The notes: generated by a model not told the origin, from the sequence alone. Shown: positions 37,060-47,156, numbered from the stretch's first letter. The stretch: DNA of 64,000 nt from Phytoactinopolyspora mesophila (GCF_010122465.1 NZ_WLZY01000001.1:620001-684000); one strand, 5' to 3'. Numbers and translations: made by a program.

Positions 37060-38286
37060 TCACCAGTCGTGGACCGTCCCGTCACGCAACCGGTTGACGG
37101 GAAGATAGGCAGGCTCGTACGGGTGTTTCTCAGCGAGCGCCTCGTCGTAATCGACGCCCAGGCCGGGAGCGTCGCCCGGGTGCAACAGCCCGTCACTGAA
37201 CCGGTAGCTGGTACGGAACACCTCGAGTGTCTCGGGGGAGTGGCGCATGTACTCCTGGACCCCGAAGTTGTGGATCGCGATGTCGAGATGCAACGCCGCG
37301 GCCATCCCGACCGGTGAGATGTCGGTGGGGCCGTGAATGCCTGACTTGATCTGATAAAGCGCGGCGAAGTCGAACAGCTTCTTCATCGGAGACACGCCGC
37401 CGGCGTGCGTCACCGCGGAGCGAACATAGTCGATGAGCTGCTCAGTGATGAGCGTCTGATAGTCGAACGCGGAGTTGAAGATCTCGCCGATGGCCAGTGG
37501 CGTAGTGCTGTGCTGGCGCACCAGGCGCAGCGCTTCCTGGTTCTCCGCGGGAGTGCAGTCCTCGAGCCAGAAAAGGTCGTAGGGCTCCAGTGCCTTGGCC
37601 ACCTTGGCGGCTTGGATGGGTGTCATCCGATGGTGGGCGTCATGCAGCAACGGGATCTCGGGTCCGAATTCGTTGCGTACAGCCTCGAAGACGGCCGGAA
37701 TATGACGCATATAGGCCCGGGTGTCCCACGTCTCTTCGCTGGGCAGCGCCGTCCGCTGGGCTGGCTCGTAGTCATAGCGCTCCCCGATCTGAGTACTCGC
37801 GGAGACTCCGTAGACCTGGTCGAGTCCAGGCACCCCGGTTTGGATGCGGATGGCCCGGTATCCGAGTTCCAGATGGGCACGGATGGAATCGAACAACGCC
37901 TCTAGATCGCTTCCGCTGGCATGACCGTACGCGAGCGCACCGGTCCGGCTGGCGCCGCCCAGCAGCTGATACAACGGCAGGCCCGCGACTTTGGCTTTGA
38001 TGTCCCACAACGCGGTGTCGACGGCCGCGATCGCGGCCATGGTGACCGGGCCACGTCGCCAGTACGCGCCCCGGTAAAGGTACTGCCAGGTGTCTTCGAT
38101 GCGGTGGGCATCGCGTCCGACCAGCAGGGCGGCCACGTGATCGCGGAGATAAGACGCCACGGCCAGTTCCCGGCCGTTGAGCGTGGCGTCGCCGTAGCCG
38201 ACGACGCCGTCGTCGGTAGTGATCTTGAGCGTGACGAAATTCCGGCCAGGGCTCGTCACGAGCACGTCCACGTGGGTGATCTTCAT
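37060..38286 (-). CDS. Enolase-superfamily D-mannonate dehydratase-like protein (ManD/RspA)
   Basis: A 408-residue enolase-superfamily protein of the ManD/RspA group. It begins [20 protein letters not shown], as ManD proteins do, and has [20 protein letters not shown] in the capping domain. Barrel metal ligands are seen in [21 protein letters not shown] and IGEIFNS, with catalytic His in [12 protein letters not shown]. Characterised members dehydrate D-mannonate or D-gluconate to 2-keto-3-deoxygluconate. It is probably cotranscribed with the ketopantoate-reductase-like gene. No transporter or regulator is adjacent. Confidence 0.85.
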   Translation of the reverse strand: MKITHVDVLVTSPGRNFVTLKITTDDGVVGYGDATLNGRELAVASYLRDHVAALLVGRDAHRIEDTWQYLYRGAYWRRGPVTMAAIAAVDTALWDIKAKVAGLPLYQLLGGASRTGALAYGHASGSDLEALFDSIRAHLELGYRAIRIQTGVPGLDQVYGVSASTQIGERYDYEPAQRTALPSEETWDTRAYMRHIPAVFEAVRNEFGPEIPLLHDAHHRMTPIQAAKVAKALEPYDLFWLEDCTPAENQEALRLVRQHSTTPLAIGEIFNSAFDYQTLITEQLIDYVRSAVTHAGGVSPMKKLFDFAALYQIKSGIHGPTDISPVGMAAALHLDIAIHNFGVQEYMRHSPETLEVFRTSYRFSDGLLHPGDAPGLGVDYDEALAEKHPYEPAYLPVNRLRDGTVHDW

Positions 38287-38526
38287 AACTCTCCGGGGTC
38301 TTGGCGGTGATGGCTCGAACGTCATCCGCAGAGACGTTCGCGTCGTGCACAGAGTATCGAGGCATATCAGACACCCGCTTGGCAACCGGTTGCCAAGAGT
38401 TGCCGACGACGTCCTCCCGGGCGCGGGCCGGTGATCGGAGAAGTCGGACGGCATCCGATTGCCGGGCGCGGTAGGGTCGGGCTCTGAACACGCGAACATC
38501 CATCCGCACGGAAGGGCGGCACCTCC

Positions 38527-38916
38527 ATGTCCGTAGGCGAGATCGCCGGGCTCCTCGCGGCCGTGGCATTCGTCGCACTCGTCGCCATCCTGGCCTTGCC
38601 GGTCATCAAGTTCGGCAAGACCGTCGACGAGCTCACCAACACTGTCCGTGACCTGCGCAGAGAACACGTCGCCAAGACCGCTGTCACGGTCGACGAGACC
38701 AACGCGCTGCTGGCCTCCACCAACGCTCAGCTACAGCGGGTCGAGGCCATCACCGCCAACGCGCAAACAGTGACCACCAACGCGGCAGCCATGTCATCGC
38801 TGTTCGCGGCAACCGTCGGCGGGCCCATGGTCCGGGTGGCGGCTTTCACCTACGGTGTCCGTCGCGCGATGGCCACCCGCAAGGAAGGCAAGAGCGGTAG
38901 AGGAGGACGCAGATGA
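38527..38916 (+). CDS. DUF948 domain-containing membrane protein
   Basis: A 129-residue protein with one N-terminal membrane segment (about residues 6-28, [20 protein letters not shown]) followed by a long amphipathic helix, [20 protein letters not shown], as in DUF948. It probably faces the cytoplasm as a coiled coil. It overlaps the next gene by 4 bases. The DUF948-DUF6167-alaS-ruvX-mltG-aroE order is conserved in actinobacteria. Confidence 0.88.
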   Translation: MSVGEIAGLLAAVAFVALVAILALPVIKFGKTVDELTNTVRDLRREHVAKTAVTVDETNALLASTNAQLQRVEAITANAQTVTTNAAAMSSLFAATVGGPMVRVAAFTYGVRRAMATRKEGKSGRGGRR

Positions 38917-39218
38917 AACGCGTCTTCTGGATCGCGCTGGGAGCTACGGCCGGGGTGCTGATCGTGCGCAAGCTGACCAAGGCTGCCGACAGCATGACGC
39001 CCGAAGGTGCGGCCGACCAGGTGTCCAAGGCGCTGAACTCGGTGTCGCAATCTATCCGCGATTTCACCGAGGACGTCAAGGCCGGCATGGCCGAACGTGA
39101 GAGCGAACTTCGCGATGCCCTCGGCGTGTCGGACAATGGGAGTGACACGTACGAAGAGCCCGACTTGGAGGCCGTCGACAGCCTCCTGTATTCCAACCAG
39201 CGGAGAGGCACTTTCTAA
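38913..39218 (+). CDS. DUF6167 family protein
   Basis: A 101-residue protein with a short hydrophobic N-terminus ([20 protein letters not shown]), a helical middle (VSKALNSVSQSIRDFTEDVK) and an acidic tail. It is the actinobacterial protein typically found between DUF948 and alaS; its function is unknown. The start overlaps the DUF948 stop by 4 bases, and alaS follows after 2 bases. Confidence 0.85.
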   Translation: MKRVFWIALGATAGVLIVRKLTKAADSMTPEGAADQVSKALNSVSQSIRDFTEDVKAGMAERESELRDALGVSDNGSDTYEEPDLEAVDSLLYSNQRRGTF

Positions 39219-39220
39219 AC

Positions 39221-41902
39221 ATGGAAACCGCCGAGATCCGGCGCCGCTTCCTCGATCACTTCGACCGGAACGGTCATACCGTCGTCCCGAGCGCGCCGCT
39301 GATTTCACCTGATCCGTCGGTGCTGTTCGTCATCGCCGGCATGGTCCCGTTCATTCCGTATCTGACCGGTCAGCAGGCGGCACCGTGGCCCCGGGCCACC
39401 AGCGTGCAGAAGTGCATCCGCACGGGCGACATCGAAGAGGTCGGTAAGACCACCCGGCACGGCACCTTCTTCCAGATGAACGGCAACTTCTCCTTCGGTG
39501 ATTACTTCAAGGAAGGTGCCATCACCTACGCCTGGGATCTCATCACGCGCTCCCAGGCCGACGGCGGCTACGGTTTCGACCCCGCCAAGATCTGGGTCAC
39601 CGTCTATCACGACGACGACGAAGCTGCCTCGCTCTGGCGCAAGATTGCCGAACTGCCGGAAGAACGCATTCAGCGCCGCGGTCTCAAGGACAACTACTGG
39701 CACACCCATCAGCCAGGCCCGGGTGGCCCGTGCAGCGAGATCTACATCGACCGAGGCCCGCAGTACGGCCCCGACGGCGGCCCGGTGGTGGACGAGGACC
39801 GGTTCCTGGAGATCTGGAACCTGGTCTTCATGCAGGAGGAGATCACCGACGTCAAGAGCCAGGAGGAGTTCCGCGTCGTCGGCGACCTTCCATCCAAGAA
39901 CATCGACACCGGCATGGGCATGGAGCGCGTCGCCTACCTCCTGCAAGGTGTCCAGAACATGTACGAGATCGACCAGGTCTTCCCGGTGATCAAACACGCG
40001 TCCGCGCTCTCCGGCCGGCGCTACGGCGCTGATCACACCGACGACGTCCGGCTGCGCGTGGTCGGCGATCACATCCGCAGCTCGCTGATGCTCATCGGCG
40101 ACGGCGTGACGCCGTCGAACGAAGGGCGTGGCTATGTGCTGCGCCGCCTGCTGCGCCGCAGCGTTCGCGCGATGCGTCTGCTCGGCGTCGACACCCACGC
40201 ACTGCCGGAGCTGTTGCCGGTCAGCCGTGATGCGATGAAGGCGGCCTACCCGGAGCTCGACTCCGACTTCCAGCGGATCTCACGCATCGCCTATGCCGAG
40301 GAAGAGACCTTCCGAAAGACGCTGCAGACCGGAACCCAGATCTTCGACCTGGCCGCGGCCGAGACCAAGCAGAGCGGTCAGCCGGCACTGGCCGGCCAGA
40401 CGGCGTTCAAGCTGCACGACACTTACGGATTCCCCATCGACCTGACGCTGGAGATGGCCTCGGAACAAGGCCTCTCCGTCGACGAGCCGGAGTTCCGGCG
40501 GCTGATGAGCGAGCAGCGCGAACGCGCCAAGGCCGACGCCCGGGCCAAGAAGACCGGTCATGCGGACATGAGCGCCTATCGTGAGCTCCGCGAGCCCGGA
40601 CCCACACCCTTCACCGGGTACCAGGAGCTCGAGTCGGACAGCCGGGTGCGTGGTCTGGTCGCTGACGGCCGGGCCTTACCGGCCGCGGCCGAAGGCGACG
40701 TCGTCGAGGTGGTCCTCGACCAGACGCCCTTCTATGCCGAGTCAGGTGGCCAGGACAGCGACGACGGAGTCATCGTCGGCGACGGTTTCGAGCTCAAAGT
40801 GCTCGACGTGCAACGCCCGATCAAGGGCCTGATCGTGCACAAGGTCCGGGTCAACAAGGGTGAGGTGCGCGCCGGGCACGACGTTCTGGCCAAGGTCGAT
40901 CCGGAATGGCGCATCGGTGCCTGCCAGGCACATTCCGGCACGCACGTGGTGCATGCCGCGCTGCGGGAGGTGCTCGGCCCTCAGGCGCTGCAGAGCGGTT
41001 CCTACAACAAACCCGGGTATCTGCGTCTCGACTTCGCCTGGGGACAGGCTCTCGGGCAAGAGACCCGTAGCGAAGTCGAAGAAGCCGCCAATCTCGGCAT
41101 CCGCCGCGATCTTCCGGTCTCTGCCACGTACATGCCGCTGGAGAAGGCCAAGGAGATCGGCGCGCTAGCGCTGTTCGGTGAGACGTACGACGAGGACGTG
41201 CGCGTCGTGGAGATGGGCGGCGAATGGTCACGTGAGCTTTGCGGTGGCACACATGTCGCCCGTTCCGCGCAGATCGGACTCGTGACACTGACTGGAGAGA
41301 GCTCCGTCGGCGCCGGATCGCGGCGAGTCGAGGCCTTCGTGGGCATCGAGGGCTTCCGTTATCTGGCCCGCGAGCGCACCCTGGTGAGCCAGCTCGCCAG
41401 CTTGCTCAACGTTCAGCCCGAACAGCTGCCCGAGCGGGTATCCCGGCTCGTGAGCCAGGTCCGCGAGTCGGAGAAGAAGCTCAACCAGCTACGCGCGAGC
41501 GAACTCGGCTCCAAGGCGGGTGAGCTCAGCGCGGCGGCCAAGGACGTCTATGGCGTCAGCTTCGTGGGCCACCAGGCGCCGGCCGGCAGCTCGGCTGACG
41601 AACTCCGGACCCTGGTTCTCGACGTCCGCGGCCGCCTCGGCAATGAACGCCCCGCTACCGTGGTGATGTCGGCCGAAGGCGCCAACGGCCGTCCCGTCGT
41701 GGTGATCGCGACGAACGAGGAAGCTCGCCGCTGGGGTCTGAAGGCCGGTGAACTGGTCAAGGTCGCCGCTCAGACGCTCGGTGGGGGTGGCGGTGGAAAG
41801 GACGACGTCGCGCAGGGCGGCGGCTCGGATGCCACGAAGATCGCCGAGGCGCTCGCACGTGTCGAGCATGTCGTCGGCGAGACCGTGACCCGCAGTTCCT
41901 GA
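39221..41902 (+). CDS. alaS: Alanyl-tRNA synthetase
   Basis: An 893-residue full-length AlaRS. Domains in order: class II catalytic core (RRRFLDHFDRNGHTVVPSAP, QKCIRTGDIEEVGKTTRHGT and FFQMNGNFSFGDYFKEGAI), tRNA-recognition helices, the editing domain with zinc ligands (HSGTHVVHAAL near residue 571 and LCGGTHV near 674), and a C-terminal DHHA1/oligomerisation region ending GGGGKDDVAQGG. All key motifs are intact. It is tightly packed with DUF6167 upstream and ruvX downstream. Confidence 0.96.
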   Translation: METAEIRRRFLDHFDRNGHTVVPSAPLISPDPSVLFVIAGMVPFIPYLTGQQAAPWPRATSVQKCIRTGDIEEVGKTTRHGTFFQMNGNFSFGDYFKEGAITYAWDLITRSQADGGYGFDPAKIWVTVYHDDDEAASLWRKIAELPEERIQRRGLKDNYWHTHQPGPGGPCSEIYIDRGPQYGPDGGPVVDEDRFLEIWNLVFMQEEITDVKSQEEFRVVGDLPSKNIDTGMGMERVAYLLQGVQNMYEIDQVFPVIKHASALSGRRYGADHTDDVRLRVVGDHIRSSLMLIGDGVTPSNEGRGYVLRRLLRRSVRAMRLLGVDTHALPELLPVSRDAMKAAYPELDSDFQRISRIAYAEEETFRKTLQTGTQIFDLAAAETKQSGQPALAGQTAFKLHDTYGFPIDLTLEMASEQGLSVDEPEFRRLMSEQRERAKADARAKKTGHADMSAYRELREPGPTPFTGYQELESDSRVRGLVADGRALPAAAEGDVVEVVLDQTPFYAESGGQDSDDGVIVGDGFELKVLDVQRPIKGLIVHKVRVNKGEVRAGHDVLAKVDPEWRIGACQAHSGTHVVHAALREVLGPQALQSGSYNKPGYLRLDFAWGQALGQETRSEVEEAANLGIRRDLPVSATYMPLEKAKEIGALALFGETYDEDVRVVEMGGEWSRELCGGTHVARSAQIGLVTLTGESSVGAGSRRVEAFVGIEGFRYLARERTLVSQLASLLNVQPEQLPERVSRLVSQVRESEKKLNQLRASELGSKAGELSAAAKDVYGVSFVGHQAPAGSSADELRTLVLDVRGRLGNERPATVVMSAEGANGRPVVVIATNEEARRWGLKAGELVKVAAQTLGGGGGGKDDVAQGGGSDATKIAEALARVEHVVGETVTRSS

Positions 41903-41904
41903 CG

Positions 41905-42360
41905 ATGCGTCCCGGACGCAGGTTGGGTGTCGACGTCGGCCGGGTACGAATTGGGGTGGCCGCGTCGGATCCCGGCGGAGTGCTGGCCACACCGGTCGAG
42001 ACCGTCCGACGTGGCCACGGCGACCTCGCGCGGCTGGCAGCGCTGGCAGCCGAGAGAGAAGTGGTGGAGGTAGTGGTCGGATTTCCACGGACACTACGCG
42101 GCCAGGAGGGTCTGGCGGCCGATGAGGTGCGGGCGTTTGCTACCGAATTGGCAGGTTTTGTGGAACCATGTCCTGTCCGGCTGGTCGATGAGCGGATGAC
42201 GACGTCGGTCGCGACCCGGCACATGCGTGCACAGGGAACATCGTCGCGCCGGGGGAGGAAGAGCATCGATCAAGCGGCTGCCATGATTATTTTGCAAGAC
42301 GCGCTCGACATGGAACGGACCAATGGTGTGCCTCCGGGAGAGGTTGTGACAGGAGCCTGA
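41905..42360 (+). CDS. ruvX: Holliday junction resolvase-like RuvX/YqgF
   Basis: A 151-residue YqgF/RuvX protein with the RNase H-like fold and the N-terminal catalytic Asp in RRLGVDVGRVRIGVAASDP. It continues VVGFPRTLRGQEG, VRLVDERMTTSVAT and the C-terminal KSIDQAAAMIILQ. The family is linked to 16S rRNA 5'-end processing and proposed in recombination. It starts 2 bases after alaS and its stop overlaps the mltG start. Confidence 0.92.
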   Translation: MRPGRRLGVDVGRVRIGVAASDPGGVLATPVETVRRGHGDLARLAALAAEREVVEVVVGFPRTLRGQEGLAADEVRAFATELAGFVEPCPVRLVDERMTTSVATRHMRAQGTSSRRGRKSIDQAAAMIILQDALDMERTNGVPPGEVVTGA

Positions 42361-43514
42361 TGAGTCATACGGGAGCGTCGGCCGACGCCGACGGCCAACC
42401 CCGTTCGCGGCATCGTGCACGGCGAAAGCGGCGGAAGAAACGCCGGGTCGGTTCTTTCTTCGCCGTGTTGCTTTCGCTTGCCGTGATCGGCGGCCTTCTG
42501 GCCGGCATCTATTACGGCGGTAGCGCCGTGATGAACGCGATGTCGGGCTGGTTCGGTGACGCCGAGGACTATTCCGGCCCGGGACACGGTGAGGTGACCG
42601 TGACCATCGAGGAGGGGTCGTCGCTGCGTGCGATGGGCTCGGTGCTGGTCGAAGCGGACGTGGTAGCGAGCGAGGAAGCGTTTATCCAGGCCGCCGAACG
42701 TGAGCGGGGCTCGATCCAGCCGGGCACGTACACACTCGCCCAGCAGATGAGCGCTGAGGACGCCGTCACGTCGCTGGTCGAAGGTGGTGGCGTTTTGGAA
42801 CGGGTGACGGTGCCGGAGGGGTTCCGGATCAGCCAGACCCTCGAACGCCTCGCCCGCGAGTCGGACTTCGAGGTGGAAGAACTGCAAGAGGCGCTCGACG
42901 AGGCTGAGTTGCCGGACTACGCGGAGGACGACGCCGAAGGCTTCTTGTTCCCGGCCACCTACGATCTACGCCGCGACGACACCCCCGAGACCATGTTGCA
43001 AGCGATGATCAACCGCTTCGAGCAGGCAGAGCGCTCACTCGACCTTTCCACCCGGGCCGATGAGCAGGACCTGAGCCTGCGCGAGATCGTCACCGTCGCC
43101 AGCATCATCCAGCGCGAGGTCCGAGCCGACGACGACATGGCGCGGGTGGCGAACGTGATCTACAACCGGCTGGACGGCGAATGCGCAGCCGCGGGCGTGG
43201 CGAACAATCTCCTGCAGATGGACTCGACCGTGCACTATGCCGTGGACGACTATTCGAGCGTGTTCACCTCGTCGGAGATGCGCCAGATCGACTCGCCGTA
43301 CAACACCTACCTGAACTCCGGGCTGCCACCGGGGCCGATCGCGTCACCGGGCGAGGCGGCGTTGGAAGCGGCCGCGAACCCAACCGACGACGCGTATTGT
43401 TACTTCGTGACCGTCAATCTGGAGTCGGGCGAGACGAAATTTGCCGACACCGAATCCGGCCACGAAGCCAACGTCCAGGAGCTACGCGAGTACTGCCGTG
43501 AGAACGACTGCTGA
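42360..43514 (+). CDS. mltG: Endolytic murein transglycosylase MltG
   Basis: A 384-residue membrane-anchored peptidoglycan transglycosylase thought to terminate nascent glycan strands. A basic N-terminus (RHRARRKRRKKRR) is followed by one membrane segment (about residues 34-58), a LysM-like region, and the YceG catalytic domain with SLREIVTVASIIQREV, carrying the likely catalytic Glu, and MDSTVHYAVDD and SPYNTYLNSGLPPGPIASPG. The start overlaps ruvX as TGATG. Confidence 0.93.
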   Translation: MSHTGASADADGQPRSRHRARRKRRKKRRVGSFFAVLLSLAVIGGLLAGIYYGGSAVMNAMSGWFGDAEDYSGPGHGEVTVTIEEGSSLRAMGSVLVEADVVASEEAFIQAAERERGSIQPGTYTLAQQMSAEDAVTSLVEGGGVLERVTVPEGFRISQTLERLARESDFEVEELQEALDEAELPDYAEDDAEGFLFPATYDLRRDDTPETMLQAMINRFEQAERSLDLSTRADEQDLSLREIVTVASIIQREVRADDDMARVANVIYNRLDGECAAAGVANNLLQMDSTVHYAVDDYSSVFTSSEMRQIDSPYNTYLNSGLPPGPIASPGEAALEAAANPTDDAYCYFVTVNLESGETKFADTESGHEANVQELREYCRENDC

Positions 43515-44376
43515 CGGCGTTGCCGATGGGCGGGTGCGCAACTGCGCGGTGCTGGGATCACCGATCGCGCACTCGCTGTCACCGGTGATACACCAGGCCG
43601 CGTATCGCTATCTCGAGCTCGAATGGACCTACACGGCATACGAGGTCGATGAACCGGATCTGGCCGGATTTGTCGCCGGGCTCGACCACTCGTGGCGGGG
43701 TCTGTCGCTCACCATGCCGCTCAAGCGAGTCGCGCTCGACGTCGCCGACGACGCTTCCGGCCTTGCTCGCACGGTGGGTGCCGCCAATACGCTGATTCGC
43801 GCCGACGACGGAAGGCTGTTCGCCGACAACACCGACGTGCCGGGCTTCATGGGTGCGCTCGGCGAACGCGGGATCGGCACCCCTGACGCCAAGCCGGGCA
43901 CTGTTTGCGTGTGGGGCGGCGGCGCCACGGCGGCCAGCGTGCTGGCGGCACTGGCCACACTCGACGCGGGCACCACACATCTACATGCCCGTTCGGCGCA
44001 GCGCGCCAAGGAGGCGCTGGAGCTCGCGGAGGCTCTGGGACGCCCGGCCGGATACGTTCCCTGGGAGGTCGCCGACGTATGCGCGACGTCGGAACTGACG
44101 GTCAACACGGCTCCAGCCGGGGCTCTTGATCCCTTCGCGGAGGCTCTGACGACGAATGTCAACGGGGAACGGGCGCTGTTCGACGTGCTGTACGAGCCGT
44201 GGCCGACGCCCCTAGCCGCGCGCTGGGCGCAAGCCGGCGGAATCGTTCTGGGCGGACTGGATCTGCTTGTGCACCAGGCGCTCGGGCAGGTGCGGTTGAT
44301 GACCGGTCACGACGTACCGGTCGATGTGCTCCGTGACGCCGCCCAGCGGGCATTGTCCCTGCGTACGCGGACGTGA
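43498..44376 (+). CDS. aroE: Shikimate dehydrogenase
   Basis: A 292-residue AroE, reducing 3-dehydroshikimate to shikimate with NADPH in aromatic amino-acid synthesis. The substrate domain shows LGSPIAHSLSPVIHQAAY and SLTMPLK, with the catalytic Lys, and DNTDVPGFM. The cofactor loop is CVWGGGATAAS, a variant of the usual GxGGxxxA, and the C-terminus is GLDLLVHQALGQ. GTG 43498 overlaps the mltG end by 17 bases; GTG 43534 is an alternative. The next gene starts inside its stop. Confidence 0.92.
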   Translation: MRTTADGVADGRVRNCAVLGSPIAHSLSPVIHQAAYRYLELEWTYTAYEVDEPDLAGFVAGLDHSWRGLSLTMPLKRVALDVADDASGLARTVGAANTLIRADDGRLFADNTDVPGFMGALGERGIGTPDAKPGTVCVWGGGATAASVLAALATLDAGTTHLHARSAQRAKEALELAEALGRPAGYVPWEVADVCATSELTVNTAPAGALDPFAEALTTNVNGERALFDVLYEPWPTPLAARWAQAGGIVLGGLDLLVHQALGQVRLMTGHDVPVDVLRDAAQRALSLRTRT

Positions 44377-45065
44377 TCCCTCTTCTGGCCGCCCTCGGCG
44401 GCGTCGTCGGCGGTATATTGCCGCGGCTGATCGCCAGGATTCCGGACCGGGAACCAGCGGACGGTGAACCGGCCCCGACGCCGTACCGGCAGCTGGCCGC
44501 CATGCGCACCCTGCCCCTGATCCTCGCGGTGGCCACCGCCACGGTATGGGTCCTGATCGGTACGTCACATGCCGGCCTCGGTGCCGCGACGATCGCCTAC
44601 TTGCTGGTAGGCGCGTTCGGCACGGCCATGGCGTATATCGATGTGCGCGAGCACCGGTTACCGGACTGGCTGACCCTCCCGGCGCTGGGGATCGCCGGTC
44701 TCGTACTCGGAGTCGTAGCGGCCGTCGAGGGGGAGTGGGGGCCGTACGGGCGCGCTTGGGCCGGCGCCTTCGCCGTCCTCGCGTTCTACCTCTTACTGGT
44801 GCTGATCCGGCCATCTGACCTGGGGCTCGGCGACGTCAAGCTGGCGGCCGTCATCGGGCTGCTGCTCGGCTGGATCAGCTGGCCGGTGCTGGTCTTCGGG
44901 GTGTTCGCCGGATTCGCCGTCGGCGCGATGATCAGCTTGGCGCTGCTGATCACTGGCCGCGCCGGACGTCGTACGTCCATCCCGTTCGGTCCGGCCATGC
45001 TGCTGGGCGCGCTGATCGCCGTGGTGTGGGGCGAACCGATCGTCGACGCATACCTGGGCCTCTAG
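44373..45065 (+). CDS. Prepilin peptidase (A24 aspartic protease family)
   Basis: A 230-residue membrane protein with about seven membrane segments and both catalytic Asp of the A24 family: MAYIDVREHRLPDWLTLP near residue 89 and LGLGDVKLAA near 152. It would cleave type IV pilin-like or Flp/Tad leader peptides. The N-terminal methylase region is reduced. GTG 44373 overlaps the aroE stop by 4 bases, and this position after aroE is common in actinobacteria. Pilin substrates are not in the window. Confidence 0.88.
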   Translation: MIPLLAALGGVVGGILPRLIARIPDREPADGEPAPTPYRQLAAMRTLPLILAVATATVWVLIGTSHAGLGAATIAYLLVGAFGTAMAYIDVREHRLPDWLTLPALGIAGLVLGVVAAVEGEWGPYGRAWAGAFAVLAFYLLLVLIRPSDLGLGDVKLAAVIGLLLGWISWPVLVFGVFAGFAVGAMISLALLITGRAGRRTSIPFGPAMLLGALIAVVWGEPIVDAYLGL

Positions 45066-45154
45066 CGCCTCACCCCATCCCGCCATCCGGCATCTGGCTC
45101 GCCCCACCAACTTCACCCACCAACTTCCCCCGATCACCGGGGGAGTGGCGCGGG

Positions 45155-45185
45155 TTGACCTGAAGCAAACTTTAGGTCCTACGCT
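45155..45185 (+). promoter_or_regulatory. MerR-type promoter and operator
   Basis: -35 TTGACC (45155-45160) and -10 TACGCT (45180-45185) are 19 bases apart, the long spacer typical of MerR-family promoters. An imperfect palindrome at 45157-45178 (GACCTGAAG and its partner CTTTAGGTC) fills the spacer. A bound MerR-type activator would untwist this promoter. The target is the ABC exporter that starts 60 bases downstream. No MerR gene is adjacent. Confidence 0.7.
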
Positions 45186-45244
45186 CGGAGCACTGCTGGA
45201 ACAAACGCTGCTGCACCCAGGTTGACCTGCTAGGAGGCCCCAAT

Positions 45245-47128
45245 ATGAGCATGGAAGTCACGGCCTGGAACGCCGTGTACAACGCGATGCACGCCCAGGA
45301 GGACAAACGTCCGTTCTCCAAGGCGACCATCAAACGCATCATCGGGTTCGCCCAGCCACATCGCCGTGAACTGATCGGATTCCTGTTCCTGAGTGCCATC
45401 GGGGCCGGGCTCGCCGTCGCCACACCAGTGCTGGCTGGCCGGGTCGTCGAAGCGATCATCAACGGTGAGAGTACCGGGCTGGTTGCCGGACTGGCCGTCG
45501 TGATCGCGGTCATCGCGGTAGCCGAAGCAGGCTTCGGCCTGGTAGAGCGGTGGTTCTCGGCACGTATCGGTGAAGGGATCATTCTCGATCTTCGAACGAG
45601 CGTGTTCGGCCACGTGCAGAAGATGCCCATCGCCTTCTTCACCCGGACCCGGACCGGAGCGCTGGTCAGCAGGCTGAACAACGACGTGATCGGCGCGCAG
45701 CGGGCCTTCAGCGACATCCTCTCCGGCGTGGTCAGCAACTTCGTCACTCTGGTCCTCGCACTCGTGGTGATGATGAGCATCTCCTGGCAGATCACCCTGC
45801 TGGCTCTTGTCCTGCTGCCGGTCTTCGTCCTGCCCGCGCAGCGTATGGGCACCCGCCTGGCAAGGCTCGAACGTGAGGCCGCCAACCATAACTCGCACAT
45901 GAGTACGCAGATGACCGAACGCTTCTCCGCTGCTGGAGCCACCCTGGTCAAGCTGTTCGCGCGCCCGGACAACGAACTGTCTGAATTCGCCGCCCGCGCC
46001 AGCCGGGTCAGGGACATCGGCGTACGCACCGCGATGGTGCAGTGGGTGTTCATCACCGCGTTGACTTTGGTCGGTGCGCTGGCACTAGCTCTCGTCTACG
46101 GCCTCGGTGGTTTCTACGCACTGCGCGGGCAGCTCGACGCCGGGTCGGTGGTGGCGCTCTCGCTCCTGCTCACCCGCCTCTACGCGCCGTTGACCTCGCT
46201 AGCCAGCGCACGGGTCGAGGTCATGAGTGCTCTGGTGAGCTTCTCCAGGGTGTTCGAAGTGCTCGACCTCAAGCCGCTGATCGACGAGTCACCCACTGCC
46301 CAGCCGGTTCCGGATGGTCCGGTGACGGTGGAGTTCGACCACGTGGACTTCGGATACCCGTCAGCGGACAAGGTATCGCTCGCGTCGCTGGAGGAGGTCG
46401 CGAAGCTCGACGTCCGAGGCGGTGAGCAGATTCTTCACGACGTGTCGTTCGTGGCAGAACCCGGGCAGATGGTGGCGCTCGTGGGTTCGTCCGGGGCCGG
46501 GAAGTCCACGATCGCGCAGCTGATTCCCAGGCTCTACGACGTCGACGACGGCGCGGTCCGGCTATCCGGCGTCGACGTGCGCGACCTGTCGATCGACTCC
46601 CTTCGGCAGACCATCGGGATGGTGACCCAGGACGGCCACCTGTTCCACGAGTCCATCAGGGCGAACTTGCTGCTGGCTCGAGCTGATGCCAGCGAAGAGG
46701 AACTCTGGGACGTCCTGCGGCGAGCCCGCCTCGACCAGTTGATCGCCTCCCTGCCAGCAGGGCTCGACACCATCGTGGGGGAGCGGGGCTACCGGCTTTC
46801 AGGCGGCGAGCGGCAACGGCTCACCATCGCCAGACTGCTGCTGGCCCAGCCTCGCGTAGTCATCCTGGACGAGGCGACAGCCCACCTCGACTCGACGTCG
46901 GAGGCAGCGGTCCAAGCTGCTCTGGGCGAGGCATTGGCCGGACGGACCGCGGTGGTCATCGCCCACCGCCTCTCTACGGTGCGCACCGCGGACCAGATTC
47001 TGGTGATCGAGGCCGGGCATGTGGTCGAGAAGGGCACCCACACCGAGCTAATGGCTCACGGCGGCCGGTACGAGGAGTTGTATCGCACCCAGTTCGAGGA
47101 ACAAGAGATCGTCGAACCCGTCGCCTGA
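45245..47128 (+). CDS. ABC exporter, fused permease and ATPase
   Basis: A 627-residue half-transporter. The membrane domain (about residues 35-330, six segments) includes MPIAFFTRTRTGALVSRLNN. The ATPase domain shows Walker A GSSGAGKST near 416, signature LSGGERQR near 519, Walker B VVILDEATAHLD and the H-loop VIAHRLSTV. It probably works as a homodimer exporting a lipophilic or drug-like molecule. The ATG 45245 start has AGGAGG upstream. The MerR-type promoter suggests induction by a small molecule or stress. Confidence 0.9.
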   Translation: MSMEVTAWNAVYNAMHAQEDKRPFSKATIKRIIGFAQPHRRELIGFLFLSAIGAGLAVATPVLAGRVVEAIINGESTGLVAGLAVVIAVIAVAEAGFGLVERWFSARIGEGIILDLRTSVFGHVQKMPIAFFTRTRTGALVSRLNNDVIGAQRAFSDILSGVVSNFVTLVLALVVMMSISWQITLLALVLLPVFVLPAQRMGTRLARLEREAANHNSHMSTQMTERFSAAGATLVKLFARPDNELSEFAARASRVRDIGVRTAMVQWVFITALTLVGALALALVYGLGGFYALRGQLDAGSVVALSLLLTRLYAPLTSLASARVEVMSALVSFSRVFEVLDLKPLIDESPTAQPVPDGPVTVEFDHVDFGYPSADKVSLASLEEVAKLDVRGGEQILHDVSFVAEPGQMVALVGSSGAGKSTIAQLIPRLYDVDDGAVRLSGVDVRDLSIDSLRQTIGMVTQDGHLFHESIRANLLLARADASEEELWDVLRRARLDQLIASLPAGLDTIVGERGYRLSGGERQRLTIARLLLAQPRVVILDEATAHLDSTSEAAVQAALGEALAGRTAVVIAHRLSTVRTADQILVIEAGHVVEKGTHTELMAHGGRYEELYRTQFEEQEIVEPVA

Positions 47129-47156
47129 GACCGGATTCGAGACGTGGCCTAGCGTC

